A stretch of 64,000 nt of DNA from Cyanobacterium sp. HL-69 (GTDB lineage Bacteria > Cyanobacteriota > Cyanobacteriia > Cyanobacteriales > Cyanobacteriaceae): positions 1,054,001-1,118,000 of the forward strand of contig CP024912.1 in the NCBI GenBank assembly GCA_002813895.1. The letters are read 5' to 3'. Shown piece after piece: positions 38,314-47,908 of the stretch (positions are counted from its first letter, which is position 1; the number at the start of each line of letters is the position of its first letter). The translations under genes and the position numbers were made by a program. The notes beneath the pieces were generated by a model. It did no database searches and was not told where the DNA came from. It worked only from the letters and a program-made list of their open reading frames with translations.

Positions 38314-39828
38314 TTAGGGAGAAATGAGTTGTTTTATTTGTTCGGTTACTTCGGGAATGGTAAGGTTATCGGTATTAATGACGATCGCATCGGGCGCTTG
38401 TTGTAAGGGGGCTAGTTCACGGGTACTATCTAATAAATCCCTTTGGGCGATGTCTTTTTCTAGTTGTGGAAGATCGATATTTTTTTCCCCCTGTTGTTGG
38501 AGATCGTGCGATCGCCTGATCGCCCTCGCCCTCACCGAAGCGGTGAGAAATATTTTTAAATCCGCATGGGGAAATACATTTGTTCCGATGTCTCTTCCTT
38601 CCGCAACGATGCCCCCCTGTTGTCCATAGGCTTGTTGCAGTTTCACTAATTTATCTCTCACGGCTTTTTGGGAGGCAATTTGAGAGACATTTTTCGTCAC
38701 GGCAGGGGTACGGATGGCGGTAGTAACGTCCTGCTGATTAACTTTTACCACAACAGGTAGTTTTAAATCATCATGGGGAAATAACTCTATGTTTGCTTTT
38801 GCCACCTCAAGGGCGATCGCCTCTGTGTCCTCCAGGGCTATTTTCTTGTCCATTATCAGCCATGTAATGGCACGATACATGGCCCCCGTGTCGAGGTACA
38901 ATAAGCCCAACTCTTGGGCTATTTTTCGGCTAATGGTGGACTTTCCAGCCCCCGCAGGACCATCAATGGCAATAATAGGTTTTTTTACTTTTAACATTAA
39001 ATTATCAATTAAACGGGTAGTACCACAATAAGCGGCGATCGCCATTAATCCTTTGTCCTCAATAGTTTCCAAAGGCTCAAGATTAACAGGATCAACAATT
39101 TCCAAATATTGTACCTTGATTGTCGGAACTTGTTCCAACTCCCTCATCGCCTTACTAATTAACCCCTTAACTTGTCTTTCCCCCGCCAAAAAAGCCACAT
39201 TAGCAGTCTTTAAACTGCCATATAACACCTTCGCTTTATCCTTTTCTTTAGGAGTTAAATATTGATTTCTTGAACTCATGGCCAACCCCGAATCCTCCCT
39301 AATGATAGGGCAAGATTCTATTTTTACAGGGATAAATAAATCATTAACCATACGCCGAATTATCGCCACTTGTTGCGCATCCTTTCGCCCAAAAAATGCC
39401 ACATCAGGCTGCACCAAATTAATTAACTTAGTGACAATGGTAGCTACTCCCTGAAAATGTCCCTCTCTATATCTCCCACACAATCTCGACATCATGAACA
39501 CAGGAGGATTAACAAAAGTGGTATTTCTTTCTAGGGTTTTCATATCCACTTCAGAAGGAATAAATAAAACATCAACCCCCAAATAGCGACATATTTGCTC
39601 ATCTTTTGCCAACTGTCGAGGATACTTATCTAAATCTTCATTTACCCCAAACTGCAAAGGATTGACAAAAATACTTACCACCACAAAATCAGTAGATAGT
39701 CTTGCCCGTTTAATCAAACTTTCATGACCATTATGTAATGCTCCCATGGTTGGCACAAAGCCGACTTTTTTTTGATTAACCGCCGCTAATATTTTTCTTA
39801 ATTCTGGTATATCACAAACTATATACAT
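38314..39828 (-). CDS. panC/cmk: Bifunctional pantothenate synthetase/cytidylate kinase
   Basis: This 504-aa protein is a fusion characteristic of cyanobacteria. Residues 1-280 are PanC, joining pantoate and beta-alanine ([39 protein letters not shown]). Residues 285-504 are a cytidylate kinase ([39 protein letters not shown]). The N-terminal half feeds CoA synthesis, where coaE (25 kb) acts later. The two activities in one chain are well known in the phylum. Confidence 0.97.
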   Translation of the reverse strand: MYIVCDIPELRKILAAVNQKKVGFVPTMGALHNGHESLIKRARLSTDFVVVSIFVNPLQFGVNEDLDKYPRQLAKDEQICRYLGVDVLFIPSEVDMKTLERNTTFVNPPVFMMSRLCGRYREGHFQGVATIVTKLINLVQPDVAFFGRKDAQQVAIIRRMVNDLFIPVKIESCPIIREDSGLAMSSRNQYLTPKEKDKAKVLYGSLKTANVAFLAGERQVKGLISKAMRELEQVPTIKVQYLEIVDPVNLEPLETIEDKGLMAIAAYCGTTRLIDNLMLKVKKPIIAIDGPAGAGKSTISRKIAQELGLLYLDTGAMYRAITWLIMDKKIALEDTEAIALEVAKANIELFPHDDLKLPVVVKVNQQDVTTAIRTPAVTKNVSQIASQKAVRDKLVKLQQAYGQQGGIVAEGRDIGTNVFPHADLKIFLTASVRARAIRRSHDLQQQGEKNIDLPQLEKDIAQRDLLDSTRELAPLQQAPDAIVINTDNLTIPEVTEQIKQLISP

Positions 39829-40003
39829 GAAATATATTTTTTATTATTAAAACTGTAGCTTAAGTAAGTAGGCATAATTAAATCTATTTAGGCAAGGGGT
39901 TTAAAACTCTTGTTCATAAGAGTCTTAATAAATGTTTTTCTTTATAAGAAACTCCATTAATTCACAAAATTTAGCTAATATTTTAATCACTCTTATGATA
40001 TGG

Positions 40004-40918
40004 TCAAGGGCGATCGCCCTTAAGGATACTTTTTGCTTTATTTTTTAATCCCTGCCAATAATCTTTTTTCCGAGTTTCCACAGAAACAGGTGTTTCTTCC
40101 CCTAAATAACGATAGTGTTTCCATAACTCATAATATGGGCCTCCAGACTTTAAAGGAACCCCCGCCCAGTGAACATATTTCAAGGGTTTTTCCCCGTCAT
40201 AGAGTATCTTATCTTTCTGCTCAAAATGAGGAGAACCAGCCCAATTTCCAGGCTCATTATCACTTAGTTTAACCAAATTCAACCTTTTTTTAGTGCTTTT
40301 TAAAATTAAGTAATTTAAAATAGGTTGGTCTGTAGTTTTTTGAGAAAAATCAAAATATTCTCGGTGATTAGAACATTCTGTCAGTAGTTCATACAACTTA
40401 TCTTCCGTAAAAATTCCTTTTTTAGAAGCCCAAAAGCCACTATTAAATACATCTTCTAATTGTTGAGATGAAAAGATATTCTTTTCGAGTACTGTAGAGG
40501 AAAATATATCATCTAATTTTCTACCTTTAAAATGATAGTCACAGTTTAAAAAATCATACTCTTGTAAATACTTTAAATTATCAATAATTTTTTCAAAAAC
40601 AATAATATCAGTATCAATATATAAAAATTCATCTAAAGGACCAAACCACTGCACAAGTTTACGCATCTTATTTGGCAATGCCAGAAAATCTCGATCAAAA
40701 ATATTGGCAATTTTGTCAGTAAAGTTATTGATAAAATCTAAATCTGGAAATAATTTAACTCCATGTTTTTCTGATAAGCATTTAGCTACTTCTTGGTAAT
40801 TATCATCAAAAGGAATCAAAAAAATATTAGTTTCTTCGTCATATAATCTAATACTATTAAGTAAAGCTATACTATTATCAATTACCTTGTCGTTAGCTAC
40901 AATATAAATTCCTTTCAT
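40004..40918 (-). CDS. Glycosyltransferase-like protein (Npun_R2821/R2823 family)
   Basis: This 304-aa soluble protein has a GT-A type nucleotide-sugar-binding start (MKGIYIVANDKVIDNSIALLN), a DxD-like EFLYIDTDIIVFEKI, and the GTA-fold block KYVHWAGVPLKSGGPYYELW near its end. These fit the cyanobacterial Npun_R2821/R2823 family. A role in cell-surface polysaccharide or glycolipid synthesis is plausible, but no sugar or acceptor can be named. It stands alone. Confidence 0.78.
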   Translation of the reverse strand: MKGIYIVANDKVIDNSIALLNSIRLYDEETNIFLIPFDDNYQEVAKCLSEKHGVKLFPDLDFINNFTDKIANIFDRDFLALPNKMRKLVQWFGPLDEFLYIDTDIIVFEKIIDNLKYLQEYDFLNCDYHFKGRKLDDIFSSTVLEKNIFSSQQLEDVFNSGFWASKKGIFTEDKLYELLTECSNHREYFDFSQKTTDQPILNYLILKSTKKRLNLVKLSDNEPGNWAGSPHFEQKDKILYDGEKPLKYVHWAGVPLKSGGPYYELWKHYRYLGEETPVSVETRKKDYWQGLKNKAKSILKGDRP

Positions 40919-40982
40919 ATAAACCTACACAAATTATTAGAATACTTAATAATGGATTAATTCTATTATTAATTTTCCCATG

Positions 40983-41012
40983 AAAAAAAGACCCCAGTAA
41001 TTAGCTGAGGTA
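40983..41012 (-). terminator. Terminator after small membrane-protein operon
   Basis: On the minus strand CCTCAG-CTAATTA-CTGGGG (5-6 bp stem with one mismatch) is followed by TCTTTTTTT. Confidence 0.7.
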
Positions 41013-41017
41013 GATTT

Positions 41018-41200
41018 TTACTTATTTTTATTCTTCAATAGAAAATATAAAACTAAGCATATTTGGACGGGTAAAAGCACAATATAAGACTTAATAAAAG
41101 GATAGGAAATATCTAAACTAGAAAAAAATATTAGATAACTACCGCCACTAATAAAAAGAAAAAGTTTTGCGCTAATGTTATTAATTTTTAAACTTTTCAT
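41018..41200 (-). CDS. Small membrane protein (60 aa)
   Basis: This has two hydrophobic segments (LFLFISGGSYLIFFSSL and YIVLLPVQICLVLYFLL) and a basic terminus (KNKNK). It starts three bases after the TM2 gene's stop and is followed by a terminator, so it belongs to that operon. I do not recognise the family. Confidence 0.6.
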   Translation of the reverse strand: MKSLKINNISAKLFLFISGGSYLIFFSSLDISYPFIKSYIVLLPVQICLVLYFLLKNKNK

Positions 41201-41203
41201 GAA

Positions 41204-41470
41204 TTAAAACCAAGGTTGTTTACCGTTGAGGTACATGTTATAAAATTCTTTGTCAGTCTTCATTAAATAAATTACCCCCTCCACAATGCCGATAATTCCT
41301 GTTATGGCAGCACCAAAACCACAGGTAAGAACACTGACTAAGAGTAGGATTATTCCCTCTTGATTATAGCCAAGGATAAATTTGTGTATTCCAAAAGAAC
41401 CAAGCAGAATACCACAAATACCTGCTGCCATTTTTTTACTTTGAGCTTCTGAAGCATTAAATTCAGTCAT
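41204..41470 (-). CDS. TM2 domain-containing protein
   Basis: This 88-aa protein has the TM2 signature: KKMAAGICGILLGSFGIHKF, then YNQEGIILLLVSVLTCGFGA and IIGIVEGVIYLM. Two membrane helices are joined by a short polar loop. TM2 function in bacteria is not established. It lies between the DUF2752 gene and a 60-aa membrane gene. Confidence 0.88.
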   Translation of the reverse strand: MTEFNASEAQSKKMAAGICGILLGSFGIHKFILGYNQEGIILLLVSVLTCGFGAAITGIIGIVEGVIYLMKTDKEFYNMYLNGKQPWF

Positions 41471-41498
41471 TTTTTTGATTCCTAATACTGATGAGATT

Positions 41499-41984
41499 CT
41501 AGTATGATTTGTAAAGAAGATTTGCTAGAGGAGATGAAAAAAAACTTTCTGTTAATTCTCCTGTACTGTAAAGAAAGATAAGTTTACTCAAATAATAAAC
41601 CAAAATTAAAGACAAAATCAAGTATTGTAACTTTTTATTTTGTACTAATTTTATATACTGTGCTTTAATTTGTTTTTTTCTTAAAATTTCTAATAGTAAG
41701 TGAACTGAAGAAATAATAAAAATAATAAATAATAAAGGTCCAAATAAATGATAATAGAATGATTCACCAATCCTACCGTGAGCCATGGCTAAAAAAGATC
41801 TTGTCAATCCACATCCGGGGCAAGGAATACCTGTAAAGGCTAAAATAATACAAGAAAACGGAGATTGTTGTTCTGTAACTTTGAGGAAATATGAGGCAAT
41901 AATAGGAGAACTTAATATTAAGATACTGAGAGATCGCCCATAAAGACCATACTTAGAAATTGGAATTGTAGTAAAACGAAACAT
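41499..41984 (-). CDS. DUF2752 membrane protein
   Basis: This 161-aa protein has three to four helices and the DUF2752 motif TGIPCPGCGLTRSFLAMAHG. Its function is unknown; the CPxCG motif suggests metal or redox binding. It heads a three-gene set of small membrane proteins with the TM2 gene (28 bp gap). Confidence 0.85.
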   Translation of the reverse strand: MFRFTTIPISKYGLYGRSLSILILSSPIIASYFLKVTEQQSPFSCIILAFTGIPCPGCGLTRSFLAMAHGRIGESFYYHLFGPLLFIIFIISSVHLLLEILRKKQIKAQYIKLVQNKKLQYLILSLILVYYLSKLIFLYSTGELTESFFSSPLANLLYKSY

Positions 41985-42427
41985 TAAAATTAATTGAAAA
42001 TTATTTACGGCATTTATATTTTAAGTTCTAGGCAACATTTTAACGACTCAATGATTAAGTAATGATTAAAAATTAATAAAAGATTTTACCCCATCAAAGT
42101 AACAACAATTTATTACTTAAAAGCTCAATAATACCTGAAGCCGTGAACACAAGATCTCTTTTTGCATATTCTAAAGATTTTGAGAGGTACTGAATTAGGA
42201 TATAGCTTAGGATGGAAAAAGTGTTAGAGAAAACGAATTTATTTTAAATCAATAGGAAATCTGAACATCTTTAAATAAATATTAGATAGTTGATTCATGA
42301 TTGAATCGAACACGTAAGTATTTCTAGTCATAATGAACCTTTAACATGTTTTCTTTGTCTGTAGGGGTGATGCTACTAAAGATAATAAAGAAATTGTTGG
42401 TAGCAGTGTTGTAAGTAAAAATTGAGA
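41985..42427. other. Intergenic region without recognised features
   Basis: These 443 AT-rich bases separate divergent genes. I see no ORF, RNA gene or strong hairpin. Confidence 0.6.
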
Positions 42428-43024
42428 ATGTATAAACTAAATATCAATAACAAAGGAAAAATGGCGATCGCCCTTGTGTCTTTAACAGGATTAGCCTTCG
42501 TCAGTAACAATGCTGTATCTCAGCATTTAGCCAGAGTTTTCGATAATGTAGCAATTTCCTCCGCTCAAGCCCAGACATCCCCATCTCCTACACCCCAAGA
42601 ACAACCTGATATTGTTCCTCTCGATCTACTTTTGCAACAATCTGGAGCGAATAGTATTGTAATTGAAGATAATAGAGCTGTTGGTGTCTTTGATGATGGC
42701 AGAGAAATTCCCCTTGCTGATGGCACTTATAGAGGTGAAGGAATCATGTTCACCGTAGAAAATATGACCGTCACCAGTTGTGAAGGTTGCGAAGAAGAAG
42801 GACAATCCTTATCTGCTGAGTATTGTGTGGGCGGTAGTTGTGACAACCAAACAGAAACAGAGGTAAGACCTCAAGGAGATATTTTTAGTCCCACTTCACC
42901 CACTCAAAGCCCCACTAACTCTGCTCCTGTACCTCCTGCCAGTGAGCAACAGAGTCCTATGGATGAACCAGGAATTTCTCCCTCTGTAGAACCTATTAAC
43001 CCTAACCCTAGCAATCCTTATTAA
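42428..43024 (+). CDS. Exported protein of unknown function, Pro-rich C-terminus
   Basis: This 198-aa protein has an N-terminal signal region (KGKMAIALVSLTGLAFVS then ISSAQA, a likely cleavage site). The middle has paired cysteines (TSCEGCEEEG; YCVGGSCDN). The C-terminal 60 residues are Pro/Ser-rich and likely unfolded. No family recognised. The ATG at 42428 is used because the upstream frame begins with TTG. Followed by a terminator at 43080. Likely periplasmic or outer-membrane associated. Confidence 0.7.
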   Translation: MYKLNINNKGKMAIALVSLTGLAFVSNNAVSQHLARVFDNVAISSAQAQTSPSPTPQEQPDIVPLDLLLQQSGANSIVIEDNRAVGVFDDGREIPLADGTYRGEGIMFTVENMTVTSCEGCEEEGQSLSAEYCVGGSCDNQTETEVRPQGDIFSPTSPTQSPTNSAPVPPASEQQSPMDEPGISPSVEPINPNPSNPY

Positions 43025-43079
43025 GGAGATCATAAAAAGTTGTTAGCTTAATCAAATTCTATTCTTTACTTTAAAAACT

Positions 43080-43108
43080 AGCTCCCTACATTATGGGGAG
43101 CTTTTTTA
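43080..43108 (+). terminator. Rho-independent terminator
   Basis: AGCTCCC pairs with GGGAGCT around a 9-base loop, followed by TTTTTTATT, downstream of the Pro-rich exported protein gene. Confidence 0.82.
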
Positions 43109-43212
43109 TTAGAATAATTTATTCTGCTAACATTTCTTCCTCTTGACAAATCAGGTGATTATTAAATAACATGGGCGAAAAATACTTTTTATAAAAATTA
43201 AAATTTTCTGTG

Positions 43213-43599
43213 ATGAATGCTAATCAAATTTTCAAAACATTAGTTCTCTCAACTCCCCTTGTTATTGCATCTATTTTCGTAAGTTTTGGGGAGTCTAGCT
43301 CCTCTGTTAAAGCTCAAGAAATCAGATTTAGGAGTAGTGTCGAAAGAAGTGTATTCACCACGCAGGAAAATGCTCCAGTAGAATATCCCAATTTAGAGAA
43401 AAACGAATTTGGAGACTACATCATGAATTTTACCGATGAAGAAAGCGATGAAGCGGTAAGGTTATTTGGTTGTGATTGTGTTTCTTCTATCAATGCTGTT
43501 AGGAAAATGAGAGGTATGACGACCACCGCCGAAGGCACTCCCCTAAATCCTGATACTAGAATTGCCGCTTGTCCTCATCGACAATTTTTTGGAGTTTAA
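43213..43599 (+). CDS. Exported cysteine-containing protein of unknown function
   Basis: This 128-aa protein starts with a signal region (QIFKTLVLSTPLVIASIFVS then SVKAQE, a likely cleavage). The mature part has LFGCDCVSSINAVRKMRG and ends with AACPHRQFFGV, so three or more cysteines could form disulfides in the periplasm. I start at the ATG at 43213; the frame also has a GTG one codon upstream. Unrecognised family. Confidence 0.65.
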   Translation: MNANQIFKTLVLSTPLVIASIFVSFGESSSSVKAQEIRFRSSVERSVFTTQENAPVEYPNLEKNEFGDYIMNFTDEESDEAVRLFGCDCVSSINAVRKMRGMTTTAEGTPLNPDTRIAACPHRQFFGV

Positions 43600-43782
43600 T
43601 GGTTGGTTTTAAAGGGAAATTTTATTTAGGCTTGGTAAAATGGTATCCAGTGCCTTTTTTTATTTTAATCAAGGGTTAACAGATAGGGGAGAAGTCCCAG
43701 CATTGTGATACCCTAGAAGGTGTGACGAAATAATAAAACCATTATCAAATTCACCTAGAAAGCAACGACTGCCCCAGAGAAT

Positions 43783-44964
43783 ATGTCTAACCCAATACCT
43801 TTTCGAGAGTTTACGGCTTTAAAACAAGCGGGATTTTTTGAAAATTTAAAACAGCCTCGTTTCAGCGGCCAACTATTATTAACCGGAACTCGTAATAAAT
43901 GGGTATTTTATCTCTATTTAGGTCGTATTGTCTATGCCACGGGGGGACATCATCCCAATAGAAGATGGCGCCGTAATTTGGTGGCAAATCTACCCCATAT
44001 TCCTTCTCACATGGGAGCTATTCAAAATGACATTAATCAGTTACAGTTGGATGAGCAGAATAATTGTTGGGAGTATGAGCTTTTATGCTTTTGGGTAGAT
44101 CAACAAAGGATTACCTTAGAACAGGCGGCGAAAATGATTCGTCAAAATATTATTGAGGTTTTATTTGATGTCACCCAAGCGATGCAGGTTACTTGTGAGC
44201 TAAAACCCGATCGCACTTTACCCTTTTCATCTCGTTTGGTGTTAATAGATGCTGAACAGGTTATCACAGAGGCTCAGAAGGCGTGGCACGCATGGCAGTC
44301 CGCCAAAATTGCCGATCGCTCCCCAGACATGGCCCCTGTTATCACCCAACCCCAAGAGTTGGAGCAACAAACCAATCCCCAGGTATATCAAACCCTCACT
44401 CAATTATTAGATGGACAACAAACTTTGCGGGATTTGTCCGTACGTATGAAACGGGATGTTTTGACGGTGACTCGCTCTTTGTTACCCTACGTACAAAGGG
44501 GTTTGGTCAGACTCATCGAAATTGGAGATATTCCAGCCCCTTCTCTGCCTATCCAAAATGATGGAGATGATGATTTATCCGCCAACAGCAACATTACCAT
44601 TGCTTGTGTGGATGACAGTCCTTTGATTTGTCAAACCATGGAAAAAATTATCACGGGGGCTGGTTATTCCTTTATCGGTATCAATGATGCCCTAAGGGCG
44701 ATCGCCATTTTACTAGCCAAAAAACCAGACCTCATATTTTTAGACTTGATAATGCCCAACGCTAACGGCTACGAAATCTGTAGTCAACTAAGAAAATTAA
44801 CCTTCTTCAAACATACCCCTATCGTAATTTTGACAGGAAATGATGGCTTAGTAGATAGAGTGAGGGCGAAAATGGTCGGCTCATCAGATTTTATCGGTAA
44901 ACCCGTAGATAGAGCCTTAGTATTAGAAACTATTAAAAAACATCTAAAAATCGGGGTATCCTAA
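43783..44964 (+). CDS. PATAN-domain response regulator, PixG/PatA-like
   Basis: This 393-aa protein has an N-terminal PATAN-type domain (PIPFREFTALKQAGFFENL then GQLLLTGTRNKWVFYLYLGR) and a C-terminal receiver domain (IACVDDSPLICQTMEKII, phospho-Asp in PDLIFLDLIMPNANG, Lys in IGKPVD). PixG/TaxP1 proteins act in type IV pili-driven phototaxis in unicellular cyanobacteria. The next two genes are a CheY-like and a CheW-like protein, matching pixG-pixH-pixI. The MCP (pixJ) and CheA (pixL) genes are absent here. Confidence 0.85.
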   Translation: MSNPIPFREFTALKQAGFFENLKQPRFSGQLLLTGTRNKWVFYLYLGRIVYATGGHHPNRRWRRNLVANLPHIPSHMGAIQNDINQLQLDEQNNCWEYELLCFWVDQQRITLEQAAKMIRQNIIEVLFDVTQAMQVTCELKPDRTLPFSSRLVLIDAEQVITEAQKAWHAWQSAKIADRSPDMAPVITQPQELEQQTNPQVYQTLTQLLDGQQTLRDLSVRMKRDVLTVTRSLLPYVQRGLVRLIEIGDIPAPSLPIQNDGDDDLSANSNITIACVDDSPLICQTMEKIITGAGYSFIGINDALRAIAILLAKKPDLIFLDLIMPNANGYEICSQLRKLTFFKHTPIVILTGNDGLVDRVRAKMVGSSDFIGKPVDRALVLETIKKHLKIGVS

Positions 44965-45067
44965 GAGAGAGATAGTAATTAGACTATGGAAAAGGAAAAG
45001 ATTGCTATATCATTGTTATGGTTTGAAGATAAATATTATGATTAATTTATAGAGGTTAATAAGCAAT

Positions 45068-45430
45068 ATGGCAAATGTATTAATAGTTGATGACTCGTCC
45101 ACCGAGAGAAAGATATTAGTAAGTTATTTACAAGAAATTGGCGTTTCTATTACCACCGCAGAAAGTGGAGAAGAAGCCCTCACTAAAATCTCTCAAATTA
45201 ACCCAGACTTAATCATACTTGATGTGGTTTTACCAGGTAAGAGTGGCTTTGAAATTTGTAGGGAAATAAAATCTAACGATAACACCAACAAAATCCCCAT
45301 TATTATTTGTTCCACGAAAGGTAGTGAAATGGATAAGTTTTGGGGTATGAAACAGGGGGCAGATGCCTATTTACCCAAACCTGTAAATAAAGACGAATTA
45401 TTTAGCACTGTAAAAAAATTGACGGCATAA
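45068..45430 (+). CDS. CheY-like response regulator, PixH/PilH-like
   Basis: This 120-aa stand-alone receiver has DDSSTERKILVSYLQE, the phospho-Asp in PDLIILDVVLPGKSG, and the Thr/Ser and Lys positions in IIICSTKGSE and AYLPKPVN. It sits between pixG- and pixI-like genes and likely acts in pilus-based motility or phototaxis signalling. Gap to the previous gene 103 bp. Confidence 0.88.
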   Translation: MANVLIVDDSSTERKILVSYLQEIGVSITTAESGEEALTKISQINPDLIILDVVLPGKSGFEICREIKSNDNTNKIPIIICSTKGSEMDKFWGMKQGADAYLPKPVNKDELFSTVKKLTA

Positions 45431-45488
45431 AATATTTTTTTGAGGGAATATGGTGAGAAATTAATTCTCAGCTACCCTCTATATAATT

Positions 45489-46040
45489 ATGGAATCAACC
45501 ATGGACAATCAATCAAACCTATCCTTTTCTATTAATAAAGACACTACCTCCTCTCAAGCGTCCCAATTTTTAAGATTTGTATTACTACCCGACACTAACT
45601 TGATGGTTAGTTTGTCACAAATTGCTGCCGTACTCAAAATTCCCTTTGGAAAAATTGTTCCCGTGCCTGATATGCCTAGTTGGGTGATGGGGGTATATAA
45701 CTGGCGGGGGGAAATCGTCTGGATGATTGACTTAGGGCAATTATTGGGGTTTACCCCTTGGTATGAGCAATCGGTGACGGCTTCTAATCATAAAGCGGTG
45801 GTAATTCACCCTAGTAACCAAAACCTGAAAACTTTAAGCACAGGGGAGTTAGTGGGTTTGGTGGTAAGTGATGTTCAAGATATTGAAATGTGCCATACTG
45901 ATAACTTACATTCTCCCCCAGCTTCTGCTATCACCCCAGAATTAGCTCCTTTTTTACGGGGATATTGGATTAAGGATAACGGTGAAATTATCGTCACGGT
46001 GGATGGAGATTCTATTTTTGCGGCTATGCCTAGGGAGTAA
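45489..46040 (+). CDS. CheW-like coupling protein, PixI/TaxW-like
   Basis: This 183-aa protein has the CheW fold blocks LRFVLLPDTNLMVSLSQIAA, MPSWVMGVYNWRGEIVWMID and GLVVSDVQDIEM. It would couple receptors to a CheA-type kinase encoded elsewhere. An alternative start is four codons downstream (MDNQSN). Its TAA is followed immediately by the tyrA ATG, so the phototaxis cluster runs into an amino-acid gene. Confidence 0.85.
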   Translation: MESTMDNQSNLSFSINKDTTSSQASQFLRFVLLPDTNLMVSLSQIAAVLKIPFGKIVPVPDMPSWVMGVYNWRGEIVWMIDLGQLLGFTPWYEQSVTASNHKAVVIHPSNQNLKTLSTGELVGLVVSDVQDIEMCHTDNLHSPPASAITPELAPFLRGYWIKDNGEIIVTVDGDSIFAAMPRE

Positions 46041-46886
46041 ATGAGGGTAGGAATCATCGGTTTAGGTTTGATTGGTGGCTCTTTGGGGCTAGATTTGACG
46101 GCGAAAGGGTACGAGGTGATAGGAGTCTCAAGAAACCCTGAAACCTGCTCCAAGGCTCTGAGAAAGGGGGTAGCCAGTACATCGGGAGTAGATTTTAGTT
46201 TGCTCAAAGGTTGTGATATGGTAGTCATTGCCACCCCCATAGAGTATATTCTTCCCACCCTTAAAAATTTAGTTCCTTATTTGTCGCCCCATACGGTGGT
46301 AACGGATGTAGGCTCGGTAAAGGAGTCTATTGTGGCTTCTGCTCAAGAAATATGGTCAAATTTTGTCGGTAGTCATCCCATGGCGGGTACTGCTAATAGT
46401 GGCATTGATGCGGTGGAAAAGGATTTGTTTAAAGATGCGCCCTGTGTTATTACTCCTAATGATAATACCAGTGTAAGGGCGATCGCCCTTGTGGAAAAAA
46501 TGTGGCTCTCGGTGGGATGCAAAATATTAACCACAACTCCCACCATTCACGATCAAGCGGTGGCTTGGATTTCCCATCTACCTGTGATAATCAGTGCCAA
46601 TTTGATTTACAGTTGTCTAGGAGAAAAAGACGAAAAAGTAAGAATATTTGCCGAAAAAATAGCTAGTTCAGGTTTTAGAGATACCAGCCGAGTAGGAGGA
46701 GGAAACCCAGAATTAGGCTTAATGATGGCAAAAAATAATCAAAAAAATGTCCTTAATAGTCTTAAAGAATATCAAAACAAATTAGATACTATTATTAATA
46801 ATATAGAATCTAATAACTGGTCAGAAATTGAACAATTGTTAAAGACTACTCAGACGAAAAGAAATGATTTTTTGATTGATAACTAA
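46041..46886 (+). CDS. tyrA: Prephenate/arogenate dehydrogenase
   Basis: This 281-aa enzyme makes tyrosine. It shows the Rossmann motif MRVGIIGLGLIGGSLGLD, the SHPMAGTANSGID catalytic block and DQAVAWISHLPVI. Cyanobacterial members generally use arogenate and NADP+. The 5' end directly abuts the CheW-like gene's stop (0 bp spacing), with SD-like AGGGAG within the last codons of that gene. Confidence 0.95.
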   Translation: MRVGIIGLGLIGGSLGLDLTAKGYEVIGVSRNPETCSKALRKGVASTSGVDFSLLKGCDMVVIATPIEYILPTLKNLVPYLSPHTVVTDVGSVKESIVASAQEIWSNFVGSHPMAGTANSGIDAVEKDLFKDAPCVITPNDNTSVRAIALVEKMWLSVGCKILTTTPTIHDQAVAWISHLPVIISANLIYSCLGEKDEKVRIFAEKIASSGFRDTSRVGGGNPELGLMMAKNNQKNVLNSLKEYQNKLDTIINNIESNNWSEIEQLLKTTQTKRNDFLIDN

Positions 46887-47042
46887 TACTTAACCTCAGT
46901 TCGAGATAATAGTTGTAAGTATTATTAGGTTTAAAGTGACTGGTTGTAGGTTTAGAATACAACAAGCCTTTATTAGGCTATCAAGGAACTAAATACCAGA
47001 TACCTGTCACCTTTACAAGACTATAAATTTTATCCTGAACTA

Positions 47043-47890
47043 GGGCGTGTCATCAAATAGAAGAGAATAACAGATAAAATAAGGATGATAGTAATTGTGA
47101 CAAAAGTGAGGATATGGTAGAGATGCGCAGGTATGGTTTGAGAGACGATCAATGGGAAAAAATTAAAGATTTATTACCGGGTCGATTTGGTACAGTGGGA
47201 GTCACCGCCAAAGATAATCGACTTTTTGTCGAAGCGGTATTGTACAGGTATCGAGCTGGTATTCCTTGGCGAGATTTACCTAGTCGATTTGGTGATTTTC
47301 GAGTGGTTCATACTCGTTTTAGTCGTTGGAATAAAAAAGGTGTCTGGGAAAAGGTTTTTCAAATTTTGGCAGGAGATAGTGACGATGAATATGCCATGAT
47401 TGATTCAACCATAGTAAGAGCACACCAGCATAGTGCTGGTGCAAAAGGGGGGATAAAAACGAGGAAGCAATAGGTCGAAGTAAAGGAGGTTTAAGTACAA
47501 AAATTCATACTACGGTTGACGCATTAGGTAATCCTACAGGTTTTTTCCTCACCGGAGGACAAAAATGTGATTTGGACGGTGCAGATGTTTTACTAAAAGA
47601 AATAAAGGCAGATATTTTGTTAGGGGACAAAGGTTATGATGCGGATGAAAGAGTTCTGGAAAAGCTAAAGAAGCAGGATAAAATAGCGGTTATTCCACCA
47701 AAAAGAAATAGAAAAGAACAACGAGAATATGATAAGTATTTATATCAAGCAAGACATTTGATTGAGAACTTTTTTGCCCGATTAAAACAATATAGAGCCA
47801 TAGCCACTAGGTATGATAAACGAAAAATAAATTTTCTTGGTGCTATTTATCTAGCCGCAGTCGTTATATGGCTTAATTGATGACACGCCC
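47043..47890 (+). mobile_element. IS5-family element copy 1 (848 bp)
   Basis: Perfect short inverted ends GGGCGTGTCATCAA and TTGATGACACGCCC. TA is duplicated (47041-47042 and 47891-47892), and the empty site reads CTAG. It encodes a two-frame transposase. It is base-for-base like the copy at 55199-56046 as far as I compared. It lies between tyrA and an oligopeptide-type permease. Confidence 0.92.
47114..47880 (+). CDS. IS5-family (IS427-type) transposase, two frames, copy 1
   Basis: Frame A (47114-47473) has RYGLRDDQWEKIKDLLPG, YRAGIPWRDLPSRFG and the first catalytic Asp in AMIDSTIVRAHQH. Frame B (ATG at 47572, but joined upstream by frameshift) has EAIGRSKGGLSTKIH, LLGDKGYDADERV and LIENFFARLKQYRAI, with the second Asp and the Glu. 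The slippery AAAAGGGGGG lies at 47443-47452; a -1 shift links AKGG to DKNEEAIGRSKGG. All three DDE residues are present. Confidence 0.9.
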
Positions 47891-47908
47891 TAGAGTTACT
47901 CACATTCA

